64,000 nt of DNA from Dacryopinax spathularia (lineage: Eukaryota; Basidiomycota; Dacrymycetes; Dacrymycetales; Dacrymycetaceae): NCBI GenBank assembly GCA_037974965.1, contig JBBPFI010000015.1:283001-347000 (forward strand), given 5' to 3'. Position numbers and translations under genes: made by a program. Under the pieces are notes generated by a model. It did no database searches. It was not told where the DNA came from and saw only the letters and a program-made list of their open reading frames with translations. Position 1 is the first letter of the stretch. Each line of letters begins with the position of its first letter. Shown here in pieces: positions 19,836 through 30,200 of this stretch.

Positions 19836-22800
19836 ATGGGACACCCATGGTCAAATAAGCCGGAGATCGATGAAATGCCTGAACCGGGGAATAGCATCAT
19901 CGTTCGAGCAAGTGCAGATCCGCCCGCCGACCTTGACGCCCAAAGAGTTCGGCGAAACATCACTGAAGTGCTCCCGGAATTCGTACGAGGAACATTAGAC
20001 GTTCTCAAGCGATATTGGAGAGACAGAGATCAATGCGGGCACTCGATGGCTGCTCGATTGGAGGTATTAGAGAGGCTCAGCAAGAGATTGGTAAGTCGCA
20101 TGGTCCCAATGTGTCGTGCACGACGATCTGAAGAACTGCAGTCGATATATGCGCGGTTTTACTTCTTTATGGGGTTGACCGACTCGCATCCTCTCGCCCT
20201 CAAGGAAGCGCTACACTTCTGGTGCCAGAGTGTCGAACTGGTATGGAAGTCCGGTGACCAGAACGGCTTCGAGCGATGCTGTCGAGGACTCGATTTTGAG
20301 AAGATCCCAGCTCTGTACTTCAGAGAGGTAACTTTTGTTAGGAGTGCTGCACTCCCAGCAATCCCGAAACCGGTCGACTTCGTGGAAGACGATGGAACGA
20401 TTGATTTATGGCTGACGCATCAAGGATCGACACAACCGGTCAAGGTAGCCTGGTCGGCAGTGCAGCGAATACTATTCGGACAATTCGTGACAGGCATATT
20501 GGGCGAACTCGGACCTGGTCCATCTCTTCCCGAGACAGTGCCATCCGAAGTCCCCTTGAGGCTCCGGACTTGGTTGGACGCCGCTGACGTGTTATGGGTA
20601 AGCCCAGTGACGTTCCTTAGCCAGCGGGTAATGAATGATTCGTTTCCAGACGTCGGCGATATCGGCAGCGGAGAAGCTGCAAATCGGAGCATGGCCCGCA
20701 TGGATGCAGATCAAGCTGATCCAACATCTGACCTACGCAGCTGAAGTCTGTGCACTGCTGGGCATGGACATCCACAAGACACTTCTGTTTGCGCCTGGTA
20801 TTCCGGCGTGCATCCAGGCCTTCGTCCTGGGACGCCGCCCCTGGCTACTTGCACGCCTACCCTCTACCCTCCAACCGCCGGCTAAGCAAGGGAAATGGTG
20901 GGAGGAGGATCGAAGCGAGCTGCTTGGAAGGCAACTCGAGTATTGTCAAACGTTGGTCGACGCGGAACTCGGTGTTAAGCTGGTGCACCCTGCACGAACG
21001 GACCTTTCCTGGGAGCACTGCGGTGGTAGCCCGGTATCTATCGAACTGTACTTGTATTACGCTGCCGAAGACACCGTAAGCATGTGTAACGCTCCTGACT
21101 ACTCGTGTTGCTGATCCACGCGTGACAGACCGCGTATCTCGTGCAATGTCACCTCGCAGGCCTCGAGCCTCCCCTGCCAATGATCAACACGATTATCAAC
21201 AAACTCCATGAGCTGAAGAAGGTGCTCGACATCCTGCCGAACTCGCTCAGCGACACTCTGGCTATTCCCATACCGAAGAACCTGCTACCACGGTCTCAGG
21301 TGCCCCTTTCCTCGTCCGATCGCTGCAAGTTTGTGCGGGGACTAGGGAGAAAGGGTCTAAATCCTGCGACGAAAACAATGTGGATACATCGCATGACCAA
21401 CCTGGCCGTCAAAAAGAGTCGCAGCTTGCCATTCCACCAATGGATCGCGAGGGTCAACGATTACGTGGTAGGTACTTACGTCTGACATACTTTCCCCCAC
21501 TCAACGCCGGTGCAGGGAATTTTCTATGCATTATATTTTCCCCCAGAGTACGTGAAGTTTGGCCGTCACAGCTTGGTCCAGAAGATGATACATCGTGCCT
21601 ACATTCACTTATCGGCCCAGGGTGCGCAGGCGTTGCAAGAATTCATCAATGTGCGCAATATCCCCGAATACGTACGCAACGAGTGCGCCTCTGTGTATGA
21701 GCGAACCGTAGAGCAGCAGGAGGAGGAAGCGCGTGAATATGTTGATCGCTCCATCCAACTCCGCTCGACATCCGCTCCGGTCGAGAAACCGGACGTACCG
21801 TGTGCGAATGGTTTAGTACTTGACATGGAAACACTCGAGAAAGTACGCGAATCGCCTGCCTTGGAAGCGCTAGTAGTACAATCCGCAGACCGGGTCCGTG
21901 ACGAGCCGGCCGCGCCTCAGCCAATCTCCTCGCCGATTACACTGCACACGGCCAAGACGAACACCACGCCTCTTCGACCAGTTGACCCACCCATGGGCGC
22001 CTCGGCAGACTACGATAATGCCATGGCTTGGGATATGGACATGCCGTCCACGGCAGACAACGACCCTGGACATACCGAAGAGAACAGGTGCCCCGAGCCC
22101 AGTCGAGCACGGCAAGAGGCGCCTTCAACTCTGGGTGCCGCTGAGGACGCTTTGCAGTACCGGCCACTTGGCGCGGGACGACCCTCAGAGTACCGTGCCG
22201 TGGAGAAAGTCGTGCGATGGGTGGACGAAGAAGAGCAGGAGCAGGCTGGGCCAAGCTCACGCACACGGTCACGAGGGCGTCTCACCAATGGGCCGGCACG
22301 ATCGAGTTTGCGCACTCAGGTCCAAGAGGGCGTGGGAAAGAGTCGTCGACAAGCAGGGGCGCGTGCTACCGACCAAGCACAGGACGCGGGCACCTTCGAT
22401 GCCCTACCCGCAAGCCGAATGAAGCCGTCCCTGAAAGGCAAAGAGCCGGTTCGCCCGACCCTCGACAAGGGGGCCCAGGCAGTCCAGACGCGACACCAAA
22501 GCCAAGCGGAGCGAGAAGCTACAGCTCCAGTCTTGCTCGTCTCGCCGCAGAGGACGTGGAATACCGTGGGTAAAGGAGCGTTTGTGGGTCAGGGCACGGC
22601 CGATTGGGAGAGGGGCGGCGGGGACGGATCAGAGCTTGCTGAATCAAGCGGGGAAGAGGTGGTCGACGAAGACGACCACGAGGTGCTCGTGGGTGCTGCG
22701 ACAGGACTGACCGTCCTCGATGATCCGCTGCGAACGCGCCTAAAATGGTACTACGCAGGAAAGAAGACCGACTTTCAAGTTCCAATTTGGATCGCCTTCA

Positions 22801-23549
22801 AGTCCGCGAAAGCCGTAGTCAAGGTGGACTATTACAAGGATGGGATTAAGGGGGGGCACCTCTTTGGCCCTGTTTACGTGGAGCCAAAGGCGATCACCGC
22901 TGCGTTGATCAGGGAATATGGCTGGGTCGCCACTGCTAGACCGGGAGAATGTACGGTCGTGGTACGGGAGTTTCTCATTCAATCGAGGCAGGGATTAACG
23001 TCTGGCAGTTCTCCCATGGCCCGTATCGATGTCGGGAATGTCAGGCGACAAACCATCCATTTGATCCTCGGCCCCGGTCCACACGCAAAGATGGACGAAA
23101 GTCGCGCTTAAAACCGAAGCCTGAAGTTCATCCCGGCTTCCAAGTAAGGCGGAATCCTCAAGAAGGAACGACCGACGAGGACAAGAGTGATTCGGTACCA
23201 TGGTACCGAATGACCGAGATCTGCATGTCAATTCCGTTCAACAAGTGCATTGCGTGTTCGGACCGGGGTCGCGCATGCGAGTACTGCACCATGAACATGA
23301 GGGACAGTGCGTATGGTACTTGGCAGCCCAGACAATAACTGACTTCTCGCAGTCCCCCGGCAAGTTTGGTTCCAGCCAGATAGCAAGTGGTCGGCGGGAA
23401 GGGAGCCCACTCAGGCCAAAATGTACGAGTGGCTAGCGGCACTCCAAGGATGGACGGAGCAGCGTCCACTGACTAAACATCAAAAGGAGGTGGAACGACA
23501 GAACAGCAAACGCGCCACGACAGAGGATGAAGATATGGACTCGACCTGA
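19836..23549 (+). CDS. Large unrecognised protein with C-terminal cysteine clusters
   Basis: ATG 19836 (MGHPWSNKPEIDEMPEPG). About 1,100 residues after several short introns. A helical N-terminal half has YARFYFFMGLTDSHPLALKE, LTYAAEVCALLGMDIHKTLL and YALYFPPEYVKFGRHSLVQK. A long Ser/Pro/Glu-rich low-complexity middle follows (about 21780-22700). The last third has WYYAGKKTDFQVPIWIAFKS and, across an intron at about 22952-22990, two cysteine motifs: CRECQ and CIACSDRGRACEYC, resembling a short zinc knuckle or fungal zinc cluster. The tail ends TTEDEDMDST. It is divergent from the helicase, so a partner of it, or an element DNA-binding protein for the 114-bp repeats, is a guess. No family recognised. 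Confidence 0.65.
23190..23211. repeat. 22-bp perfect palindrome inside coding exon
   Basis: ATTCGGTACCA followed by its exact complement TGGTACCGAAT, centred on CCATGG. It falls in the codons for SVPWYRM of the cysteine-rich protein. It could be chance or a binding site. Confidence 0.8.
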
Positions 23550-23884
23550 GCCGGGACGATTGCTGAGTTGCCATTATTACGAGTGTTTTTGTAGCAGGTA
23601 GCCGGCAGATAGCCATGTTATACAATCAAACGTTTCCTCACGTACTCCTACACCGTAGATAAGTCCTGCCCAAGCCAGAATCATGAAGACGGACTAGTGT
23701 GCTGGGAAAGCGACGTGCGACCTGCGATCGGCGGTAGAGATGTCCTGTCGACCGCCGGTAATCCAAATGACGATCTTCCCGTCCACTTATGTACCTGTCC
23801 TGCTGCTGTTAGCAGCGTGCAACGCACAGCTCATACGAAAGTACGGCTCACTACCAGCACGGCCCAAAGATGATGGGCAGTGGC
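23550..23884. other. Intergenic, nothing recognised
   Basis: A 335-bp stretch between the unknown gene and the right repeat array. No gene or motif stands out. Confidence 0.4.
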
Positions 23885-25090
23885 CCTGCTTGACCCGCCC
23901 ACACCACACTGACCGTCCCATAGAGCTTGAAACGGCCTGGGATATCCTTGAAGTCCTGTGCTGCGTGAGGGGGATCATCCGCAAGGTGCGTCCCACCCTG
24001 CTCGACCCCGCATACACCGTACTGACCGTCCCATAGAGCTTGCAACCGCCTACGTTATACTGAAAGTCGTATCCTGCTTGAGGGGGATCATATGGCAAAG
24101 TGCGTCCCACCCTGCTTGATAACGCTCACACTGTACTAACCGTCCCATACAGGTCGATACGGCCTACGCAATGCTGAAAGTCGTATGCTGCTTGAGGGGG
24201 ATGGTATGGCAAGGTGCGTCCCACCCTGCTTGATAACGCCCACACTGTACTGACCGTCCCATCCAGCTTGAAACGGACTACGCGATACTGGAAGTCCTGT
24301 GCTGCTCGGGACGGATGGTATGGCAAGGTGCGTCCCACCCTGCTTGATAACGCTCACACTGTACTAACCGTCCCATACAGGTCGATACGGCCTACACAAT
24401 GCTGGAAGTCCTATGCTGCTTGAGGGGGATGGAATGGCAAGGTGCGTCCCACCCTGCTTCAGACCGCCCACGCAACACTGACCGTCCCACACAGGTCGAT
24501 ACGACCTACGATATACTGGAAGTCCTATGCTGCTCGGGACGGATGGTATGGCAAGGTGCGTCCCACCCTGCTTGATAACGCTCACACTGTACTAACCGTC
24601 CCATACAGGTCGATACGGCCTACGCAATGCTGGAAGTCCTATGCTGCTTGAGGGGGATGGTATGGCAAGGTGCGTCCCACCCTGCTTCAGACCGCCCACG
24701 CAACACTGACCGTCCCATACAGTTTGAAACGGACTACGCGATACTGGAAGTCCTGTGCTGCTCGGGACGGACGGTATGGCAAGGTGCGTCCCACCCTGCT
24801 TGATAACGCTCACACTGTACTAACCGTCCCATACAGGTCGATACGGCCTACGCAATGCTGGAAGTCCTATGCTGCTTGGGCGGATGGTATGGCAACGTGC
24901 GTCCCACCCTGCTTGATAACGCCCACACTGTACTGACCGTCCCATACAGTTTGAAACGGACTACGCGGTACTGGAAGTCCTGTGCTGCTCGGGGCGGATC
25001 ATATGGCAAGGTACGTCCCACCCTGCTTGAGGCCGCCCGCACAATACTGACCGACCCGTACAGCTTGAGGAGACCGTCTACGTCATCTTG
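23885..25090 (-). repeat. Right subterminal array: 10 tandem copies of the 114-bp repeat, inverted
   Basis: Reverse complement of the left array. The anchor CCCACCCTGCT recurs at about 23992, 24106, 24220, 24334, 24448, 24562, 24676, 24790, 24903 and 25017, a near-constant 114-bp period. The same two unit types are interspersed. The array ends about 3.2 kb from the right terminus, mirroring the left array. The more regular period suggests recent homogenisation. Confidence 0.95.
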
Positions 25091-25795
25091 ACTGGCTCAC
25101 GCGGCAGGGGGCCGCTGATAGTAGAAGCATCGTGCCGCCAGCTCACCCAATGTTGAAGGACCTGTACAGTTCGAGCGCCTGGAAATTACTGTGAAAGACA
25201 TACAGCCCGAGGCGCGGATAGTGAAGCGTACGCCCCGCACTACCGGAGGGAGCGCTCAGGTTCAGCCTGCTCGACCATCCGGATCGTGCCAGACACCTCA
25301 GTCACGAGCGAGCCGACTCGATGGGCCTGGGGCTTTATGGCTCTCAAACAAGCATCCCGCTTAGTATCTTCTATGCCGGGCGAGGGCGCGTACGAAAGTT
25401 TCTAGCGGTCGTGGCGGCACTATGGCGCGACCCATCTTTCCGAGCTCAACACCGACGGTCGGACTTCCGCAAGTGACATGCTGGCGGAACCCGGCTCTAT
25501 GGCGATGGAGAAGCACTGCCAGGTAACGCACATGGCAATATCAAGCCACAAGAAGCCAAATTGGGCTGGAACTGTACATATTCATCTCTTGGCCCTTGTA
25601 CTTCAAAAGCTCCCCTCCAGGGGCCGCCGCGATATTCACTCGCATATACGACCGGGAGGACTCTATCTCGACGACGTGCCTCACATAGTCCGCCACAGAC
25701 ATCAACCTCCGGGCGAGCCACCATGTCAATGATGGGCTTCTACGCTGTACAGGCTCGGTGCCGGGACGCTCTGCGCGCGCTGAGTACGTCTCGGT

Positions 25796-26122
25796 TCATG
25801 GGCGCGTTGGGAGGCCGCTGACGATATACCAGGCCTGCTCCAGGCGAATCCTTACAACAGCCCTACCTATTCAGAGCTCAGCCAGCTTTCCCTATTGATC
25901 GAGGAGGAAAGACAGGGGCTTTCTGAACGACACGAAGCACAGTGGGCGACCATACAAATGCATGTCTACGGAATCAGGACCTGGAACGCGTCTACTCTGC
26001 TCGAAGTCCAACTACGGCTCCTGGTTGCTCAGGAGCGCGAAATGGCGTTGCTGGTTCAGAAATGGGAGGCCGACTTAGACGGCCTATTGGAGACTAGCGG
26101 GGCGGATATCGTCGGGAGCTGA
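25796..26122 (+). CDS. Helical open-frame fragment, possible exon
   Basis: An open frame of about 105 codons without a good ATG, containing WEAADDIPGLLQANPYNSPT, SELSQLSLLIEEERQGLSER and LLVAQEREMALLVQKWEADL, ending in GADIVGS. It looks coding and coiled-coil-like, and an acceptor could lie just upstream. No matching 5' exon could be fixed in 25090-25795, where I see only weak frames. Function unknown. Confidence 0.35.
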   Translation, partial: SWARWEAADDIPGLLQANPYNSPTYSELSQLSLLIEEERQGLSERHEAQWATIQMHVYGIRTWNASTLLEVQLRLLVAQEREMALLVQKWEADLDGLLETSGADIVGS

Positions 26123-26319
26123 GAAGTGTACGAACCAAGCGCGTTGGTGCGGTCCCAGGGCAGTGTTAGCTGGATATGGTAATAATCGCGATGGTTGGAG
26201 ATCGTACAAAGACGGCCAGACAGTCGGCTGGTGTACGGCACGTGATTGGCAGGCGTCTCGTCCCTCTCAGTGGATTCGTGACTAACGGCCCAAGCGCTCG
26301 TCGTCTCATTTGTACCACA

Positions 26320-27900
26320 ATGGCAGAAAACAGCACGGAGCAAAATACGTGTCACAAGGTCCTTACGACGGCCGAACTCCTCGACCATGTAAGCTTGTTG
26401 CTGACTGCAAAGGAACGGTCTATGCTAGGGCGGACAGGTCGATCAATGCAACGCGTTTTAGCTCAAGGCTGGGAGCAGGCCGACCATGCGCATATATGCG
26501 CTCTCTCCAATGCCCTGAATGATATTACCGACTGGCAGGTAAAGTCTGGAACTGAACGATTAGCAAGGTGACTGATGGCGCTGCAGAAGGCATCCAGGCT
26601 CGACGATTATCGCCACGCAGTTCGTACGCTGCAACTGGAGCCTCTAGCCGTTGACGACGCGATCGGACAAGTGAATATGCTCATCAACATCTGCAAAAAT
26701 ACTCGGGGAGGGCAAATCTTTCCACATCTACGGGTGCTCACGCTTACCTGCAATCACTGGATGGGGATGAGTGCAGCGGTGCGGTGCTTCTCCTCGACCC
26801 TCCGAAAGCTGGAAGTGAAGCTTCAAGAGCCGGACATACAAACCAGGGTGCGCTACAAGAATGCGATATGCGTGATGTTCGCTATGCTGCCGGACAACTG
26901 CCCGTATCTAGAAGAGCTTCGCATCTACAAGGACGACCAGAACGGTTTTGTGCAAGGCTTGCCTTCGGTGGCCTTCCTGTCGCGTCTCTCTCGCTTGAGG
27001 CGCATATCCTTGGACTGGGACTTCATCTGCTCGGAAGCTCTAGAGCGGCTGGCGAGCTCGACGATTCGACATCTGGAGGTGCTTGGTCAGGATGGAGCTG
27101 ATACTTTGGGTCTGGTCAACGCCGCTACGCGGTCTCAACCCGAATGGGAGGCTTTAGAAGACATAGTCATTCGCGGCTCGGCGCGGCACGCGAATACCTT
27201 GCTTCTCACACTCAACGCAACGCCGACTGGTCTGAAGCTGGATTTAAGTGGATGGGATGATTCTATCTCCCGTTCCCTCCTGGCCCAAACTATCTCGCTC
27301 TTCGCCGCGTCTGTCGAGTCTCTTCACCTCATTATACGCGGTACCGCGAATCATCCCATCGATGAGCCGATGGATGTCGGCGAACTGTTACCGCTTAAGA
27401 ACTGCAAGAAGATGAAGGACTTCTCGATCGAATATGACAGCCGCAAGCCCCTAACTACAATGAATGCGTCTCTCTTGCGTCTGTCGTCGGGTTGGAGCGA
27501 TCTCGAACGCTTCCGGGCGTTGTGGGGAAGGGACGCGAAGACTTGTAGATTAATGGTCTCCGGCGTCGCCAGCTTCCACATCACTGACATTGCGGAGATG
27601 ACGCATACATGTCCGAAGCTACAGATAATGGAGCTCACGTCGGCGACGTTTGAAGAAGAGATGGACTGGCCGGAACCCGCTGCCGAAGCCCATGTGCTCA
27701 ACCTGCGTCTCGAGGACATAGTGGCGGATGAGACGTATCTTGTGGTCACTATGGATCTGATCTGGCCTGGGCTCGACCTTCATTTTACTGGGTCAACGCC
27801 ATGGGTCGTAACCGCCGCCAAGAAGTACATCGAGCGAATCAAGGAAGTGAAGAAAAGAATCGAGATACGCAGGTGTATGCGCCTGGAACGTAACGTATAG
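26320..27900 (+). CDS. F-box-like / leucine-rich repeat-type protein in right arm
   Basis: ATG 26320 (MAENSTEQNTCHKVLTTAEL). An in-frame TGA at 26569 lies inside a 48-bp canonical intron (26539-26586, GTAAAG ... CTGAT ... CTGCAG), so the two open stretches form one gene of about 510 residues. The N-terminal segment LLDHVSLLLTAKERSMLGRT resembles the F-box-like start of a protein group abundant in agarics. The rest has irregular leucine-rich repeats (LRVLTLTCNHW, LEELRIYKDD, LRRISLDWDF, LEDIVIRG, LKLDLSGW). Such proteins often act in SCF ubiquitin ligases. No other recognisable gene occupies the right arm. Confidence 0.65.
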
Positions 27901-28306
27901 TCCCTGGAGCGACTCTGTCTGTGAAGCTGGAGGGCGGCCACGGAGTGCGCGGATGCTGTATGATAGTTAGGATGTACAAATACGGCGGTCGAAGAGTGAT
28001 GTGGATGATCTATCCACTGTGTTCGTAATGACGAGTTTGTTGAGAAGAGGCTTCTTCTACAGTGCATTTACACCTTTTGACTTGGTTGGAAACGTACACG
28101 ATGGACTGTTAAAGCAGCCATCACATTAATGCACCAGTAAAGTTAGAACTCGAACAGCGGAGTACAGATGGAAGCATAGATTGTATGGCGCGGAGAGAGA
28201 ATGGACTCCCGTAATAATTGCAATATGTCGACGAGAGTGCTTGCTACGGCTTTTGGGGTCTCAGCGGCTGTGTCGAGGGTCCTGTTCACTTAGCCCCGTG
28301 CAAATC
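27901..28306. other. Right subterminal region of the element
   Basis: A non-coding stretch of 406 bp between the F-box-like gene and the right inverted repeat. A second copy of the inverted-repeat core, CCTGTTCACTTAG, lies at 28281-28293, 28 bp inside the copy in the terminal repeat (28309-28321). The left end has no such second copy. Confidence 0.6.
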
Positions 28307-28332
28307 GACCTGTTCACTTAGCGTTTCCGTAC
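28307..28332 (-). repeat. Right terminal inverted repeat
   Basis: Ends GCGTTTCCGTAC at 28332 and is the exact reverse complement of 2062-2087 over 26 bases. Confidence 0.92.
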
Positions 28333-28335
28333 CGA
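28333..28335. repeat. Target-site duplication CGA, right copy
   Basis: CGA directly outside the right inverted repeat, matching 2059-2061. Followed by GCGGCC, the expected continuation of the split exon. Confidence 0.85.
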
Positions 28336-28680
28336 GCGGCCTTGCACGGTCTCGTATTCTACGTAGATCCATTCGCTGGCGTCTACACCCTCTTCGTCAG
28401 TACACTTTCATTGGCGCCAGTGTGTTTGGGGCTTACAGCCATTCTGTTCCCAGTTGACGTAGCTTTCGCCGCCCTGTTGCCAGTCAGCAGGCTATGATAG
28501 GTTGGGAGAAAGGAAACGTGCGGGAGGCTGGTTAACTGAGCCACTTGGACCGGCGCGGGCGAGCAGGTCGACCGTCGTTCCGTCCCGATGGCGCATGGTG
28601 AGCTCTTTCACCGGGCCCTCAGCCGGAGCAGCAACAGCCACAGCCGAGAGGGTGGTAAGAATGAGCGCGGAGAAGAGCAT
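28336..28680 (-). pseudogene. 5' part of the split secreted-protein gene
   Basis: Minus strand, ATG 28680. The signal peptide is MLFSALILTTLSAVAVAAPA, followed by EGPVKELTMRHRDGTTVDLL and ARAGPSGSVN. After an intron it reads GESYVNWEQNGC, and after another DASEWIYVEYETVQGRS, which stops at the insertion point. Every segment matches the intact paralogue at 29403-30128. Translation from here would run a few codons into the inverted repeat and stop. It keeps its TATA box, so a short secreted fragment could still be made. Confidence 0.85.
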
Positions 28681-28760
28681 CGTTCAGGCTAAGTGTCGGA
28701 GTAGTGAAACCCGCAGGGAAGTAGAAGTTGGTGATACTTGATCATCCATCCTTGGGCCGT

Positions 28761-28770
28761 TTATATACCC
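28761..28770 (-). promoter_or_regulatory. TATA box of the split secreted-protein gene
   Basis: Minus-strand GGGTATATAA, about 80-90 bases upstream of ATG 28680. Confidence 0.55.
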
Positions 28771-29402
28771 TTCGCAAGTAGACTTGCAGCTAAAATGAGT
28801 CCCAGCATGAGAAGGTAGCGCCCGACCGCAACGGACCCAGCCCCGATGAGCTCGCATAACCTGTCAGGTGCTGACGTGCTGTGCGGATGGGCAGGCGGAT
28901 TAGCGCCCGTCGCTTGTCTCGGGCCGAGGGGTTGGGCTTGGCATTTCTACCCACTCATAGTCGCGTCTTGTTTAGGAAGCTCGAGTCCGATTGAACGGGG
29001 AAGGTCTGGTGCCCGCTGAGGCTCGATTAGGAGGAACGAGGTGGTTTGTGCAGTGCGGCGGGGAGGGGAGAATGCATCGATTTTTTTGATTTTTTTTCCC
29101 CCAAAAACCGAGTCAATGGCATGTTCCGACCTTTCGTGTGACAATCCCTAGCAAGCTGGGAGCTGCATGGACAACTCAAAGCGGCTCCGAGTGGAGGACC
29201 GGCATGGGACTAGCCAGCACAGAACATGGAGTGTAAGCTTGCAGCTCGCTATGCTTTGGTGCTATGGCATATATCCGCGTTTATTGACAGCGAATTCTCG
29301 TGTATGGCAGTGGAGTCTCGTGTATCATAGCAGCAGAGTCCCGTGTATCGTGGTCGGCTCTTCAAAGCATAACGTCCGTAGTCAGGGAATCAGGAAGCCC
29401 AG
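28771..29402. other. Intergenic between the two secreted-protein paralogues
   Basis: No convincing gene. There is a T-rich run near 29080-29098 and short imperfect repeats of the CTCGTGTAT/CCGTGTAT type near 29297-29350. Confidence 0.4.
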
Positions 29403-30128
29403 TCAGAACTGACTATCATACGACTCGCAGTCGATGGTAATCGTCGGAGCTGCAGCCCGGAACTGGATAATCGAGTACGTTTGATATATCTGGTGTTCTT
29501 CGAAAACCAGGCCTATCGACATGTCAGCAATGGCACATGTAACTCAGTGAGGGGGACCGACGGAACGTCCCGCAAGCATTGTACGGGAAGAGGAACCAGC
29601 CGATGATGGGGTTCGAGACGGGAGTGGGAGCCATGAACCCGTTTGTGATCTACAGATAACGGTTAGTACAGGGGAGGGAGCGGGAGGGAGATGGTGGACG
29701 AACGGTACCGTCGAACCCCAGGGGAGAACCGTCCAGTGTCTCGAGGTAGAGATCGATACCGATCGTTTGGGTGCCGTCGGAGCGGCCCATGACGGTGTTG
29801 TAGCTTATCCAGAGCCATTCGCTGGCATCTGAGCGATGTGCTCAGCTACAATGGTATTTATCAAGGGAAAGCGACTTACAGCCGTTCTGCTCCCAGTTCG
29901 TCCAGACTTCGCCATCCTGCAGGTGGTTGTTAAATTACGGCCTCTCGGGAAAGGAATGAAAAACTATACCGAAGGGGAGTTCACGGATCCACTTGGACCA
30001 GCGCGGCCGAGCAGATCATGAGCCGTACCATCACGACGAATGAGCTTGAGCTCGTTAATGGGACTCTCGGCAGGAGCTGCCAGACCAAAGGCCGCAAGCG
30101 CAAGGAAGACCAGGCCAAAGAAGAGCAT
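29403..30128 (-). CDS. Small secreted protein, intact paralogue of the split gene
   Basis: ATG 30128 opens a clear signal peptide (MLFFGLVFLALAAFGLAAPA) and a short pro-like region (SPINELKLIRRDGT). The mature part, spread over five exons, has VWTNWEQNG, ASEWLWISYNTVMGRSDGTQ, TIGIDLYLETLDGSPLGFDG, ITNGFMAPTPVSNPIIGWFL and the end FRAAAPTITIDCESYDSQF, about 175 residues in all. Few cysteines, no transmembrane segment. I do not recognise the family; secretion and the short, rapidly diverging paralogue pair suggest an effector-like or cell-surface role, but nothing shows it. Stop at 29403-29405. Confidence 0.75.
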
Positions 30129-30190
30129 TGTTGGCAATGAGGTCCTCCTCTCAGTGCGGCTTGAGTGCAGCGATATAGCTCCTTCTGACC

Positions 30191-30200
30191 TCTATAAATA
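30191..30200 (-). promoter_or_regulatory. TATA-like box of the intact secreted-protein gene
   Basis: Minus-strand TATTTATAGA about 63-72 bases upstream of ATG 30128, comparable in position with the box of the split paralogue. Confidence 0.5.

Larger units (their letters stand above)
2062..28332. mobile_element. 26.3-kb cargo-carrying terminal-inverted-repeat DNA element with integrase, family unassigned
   Basis: Defined by perfect 26-bp terminal inverted repeats, a 3-bp CGA duplication and insertion into an exon of a gene whose intact paralogue is nearby. Content from left to right: deaminase (+), 114-bp repeat array, alpha-kinase (-), DDE integrase (+), Rad9 homologue (+), unknown (-), PIF1-type helicase (-), unknown cysteine-rich protein (+), inverted 114-bp repeat array, F-box-like protein (+). 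The larger genes read through plausible introns, so the element looks whole. The only recombinase-like gene is the integrase, which makes it the probable transposase. I see no capsid, polymerase B, tyrosine recombinase or reverse transcriptase, so neither Polinton nor Starship fits. I do not know a described family with this gene set. Confidence 0.88.

Noticed and set aside
21898-22573. Overlapping second genes in other frames of the Ser/Pro-rich middle of the large unknown protein
   Set aside because: High GC leaves several frames open; they lack starts, splice sites and recognisable motifs.
19836-23549. KDZ (Kyakuja-Dileera-Zisupton) transposase
   Set aside because: The cysteine motifs lie at the C-terminus and none of the KDZ core motifs I know could be read.
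26569-26571. Stop codon breaking the F-box-like gene
   Set aside because: It falls inside a 48-bp intron with good donor, branch point and acceptor that keeps the frame.
2062-28332. Reading the element as a Polinton or other virus-like element because it is large with an integrase
   Set aside because: I see no capsid, packaging ATPase, protease or family-B polymerase, and the target duplication is 3 bp, not 6.
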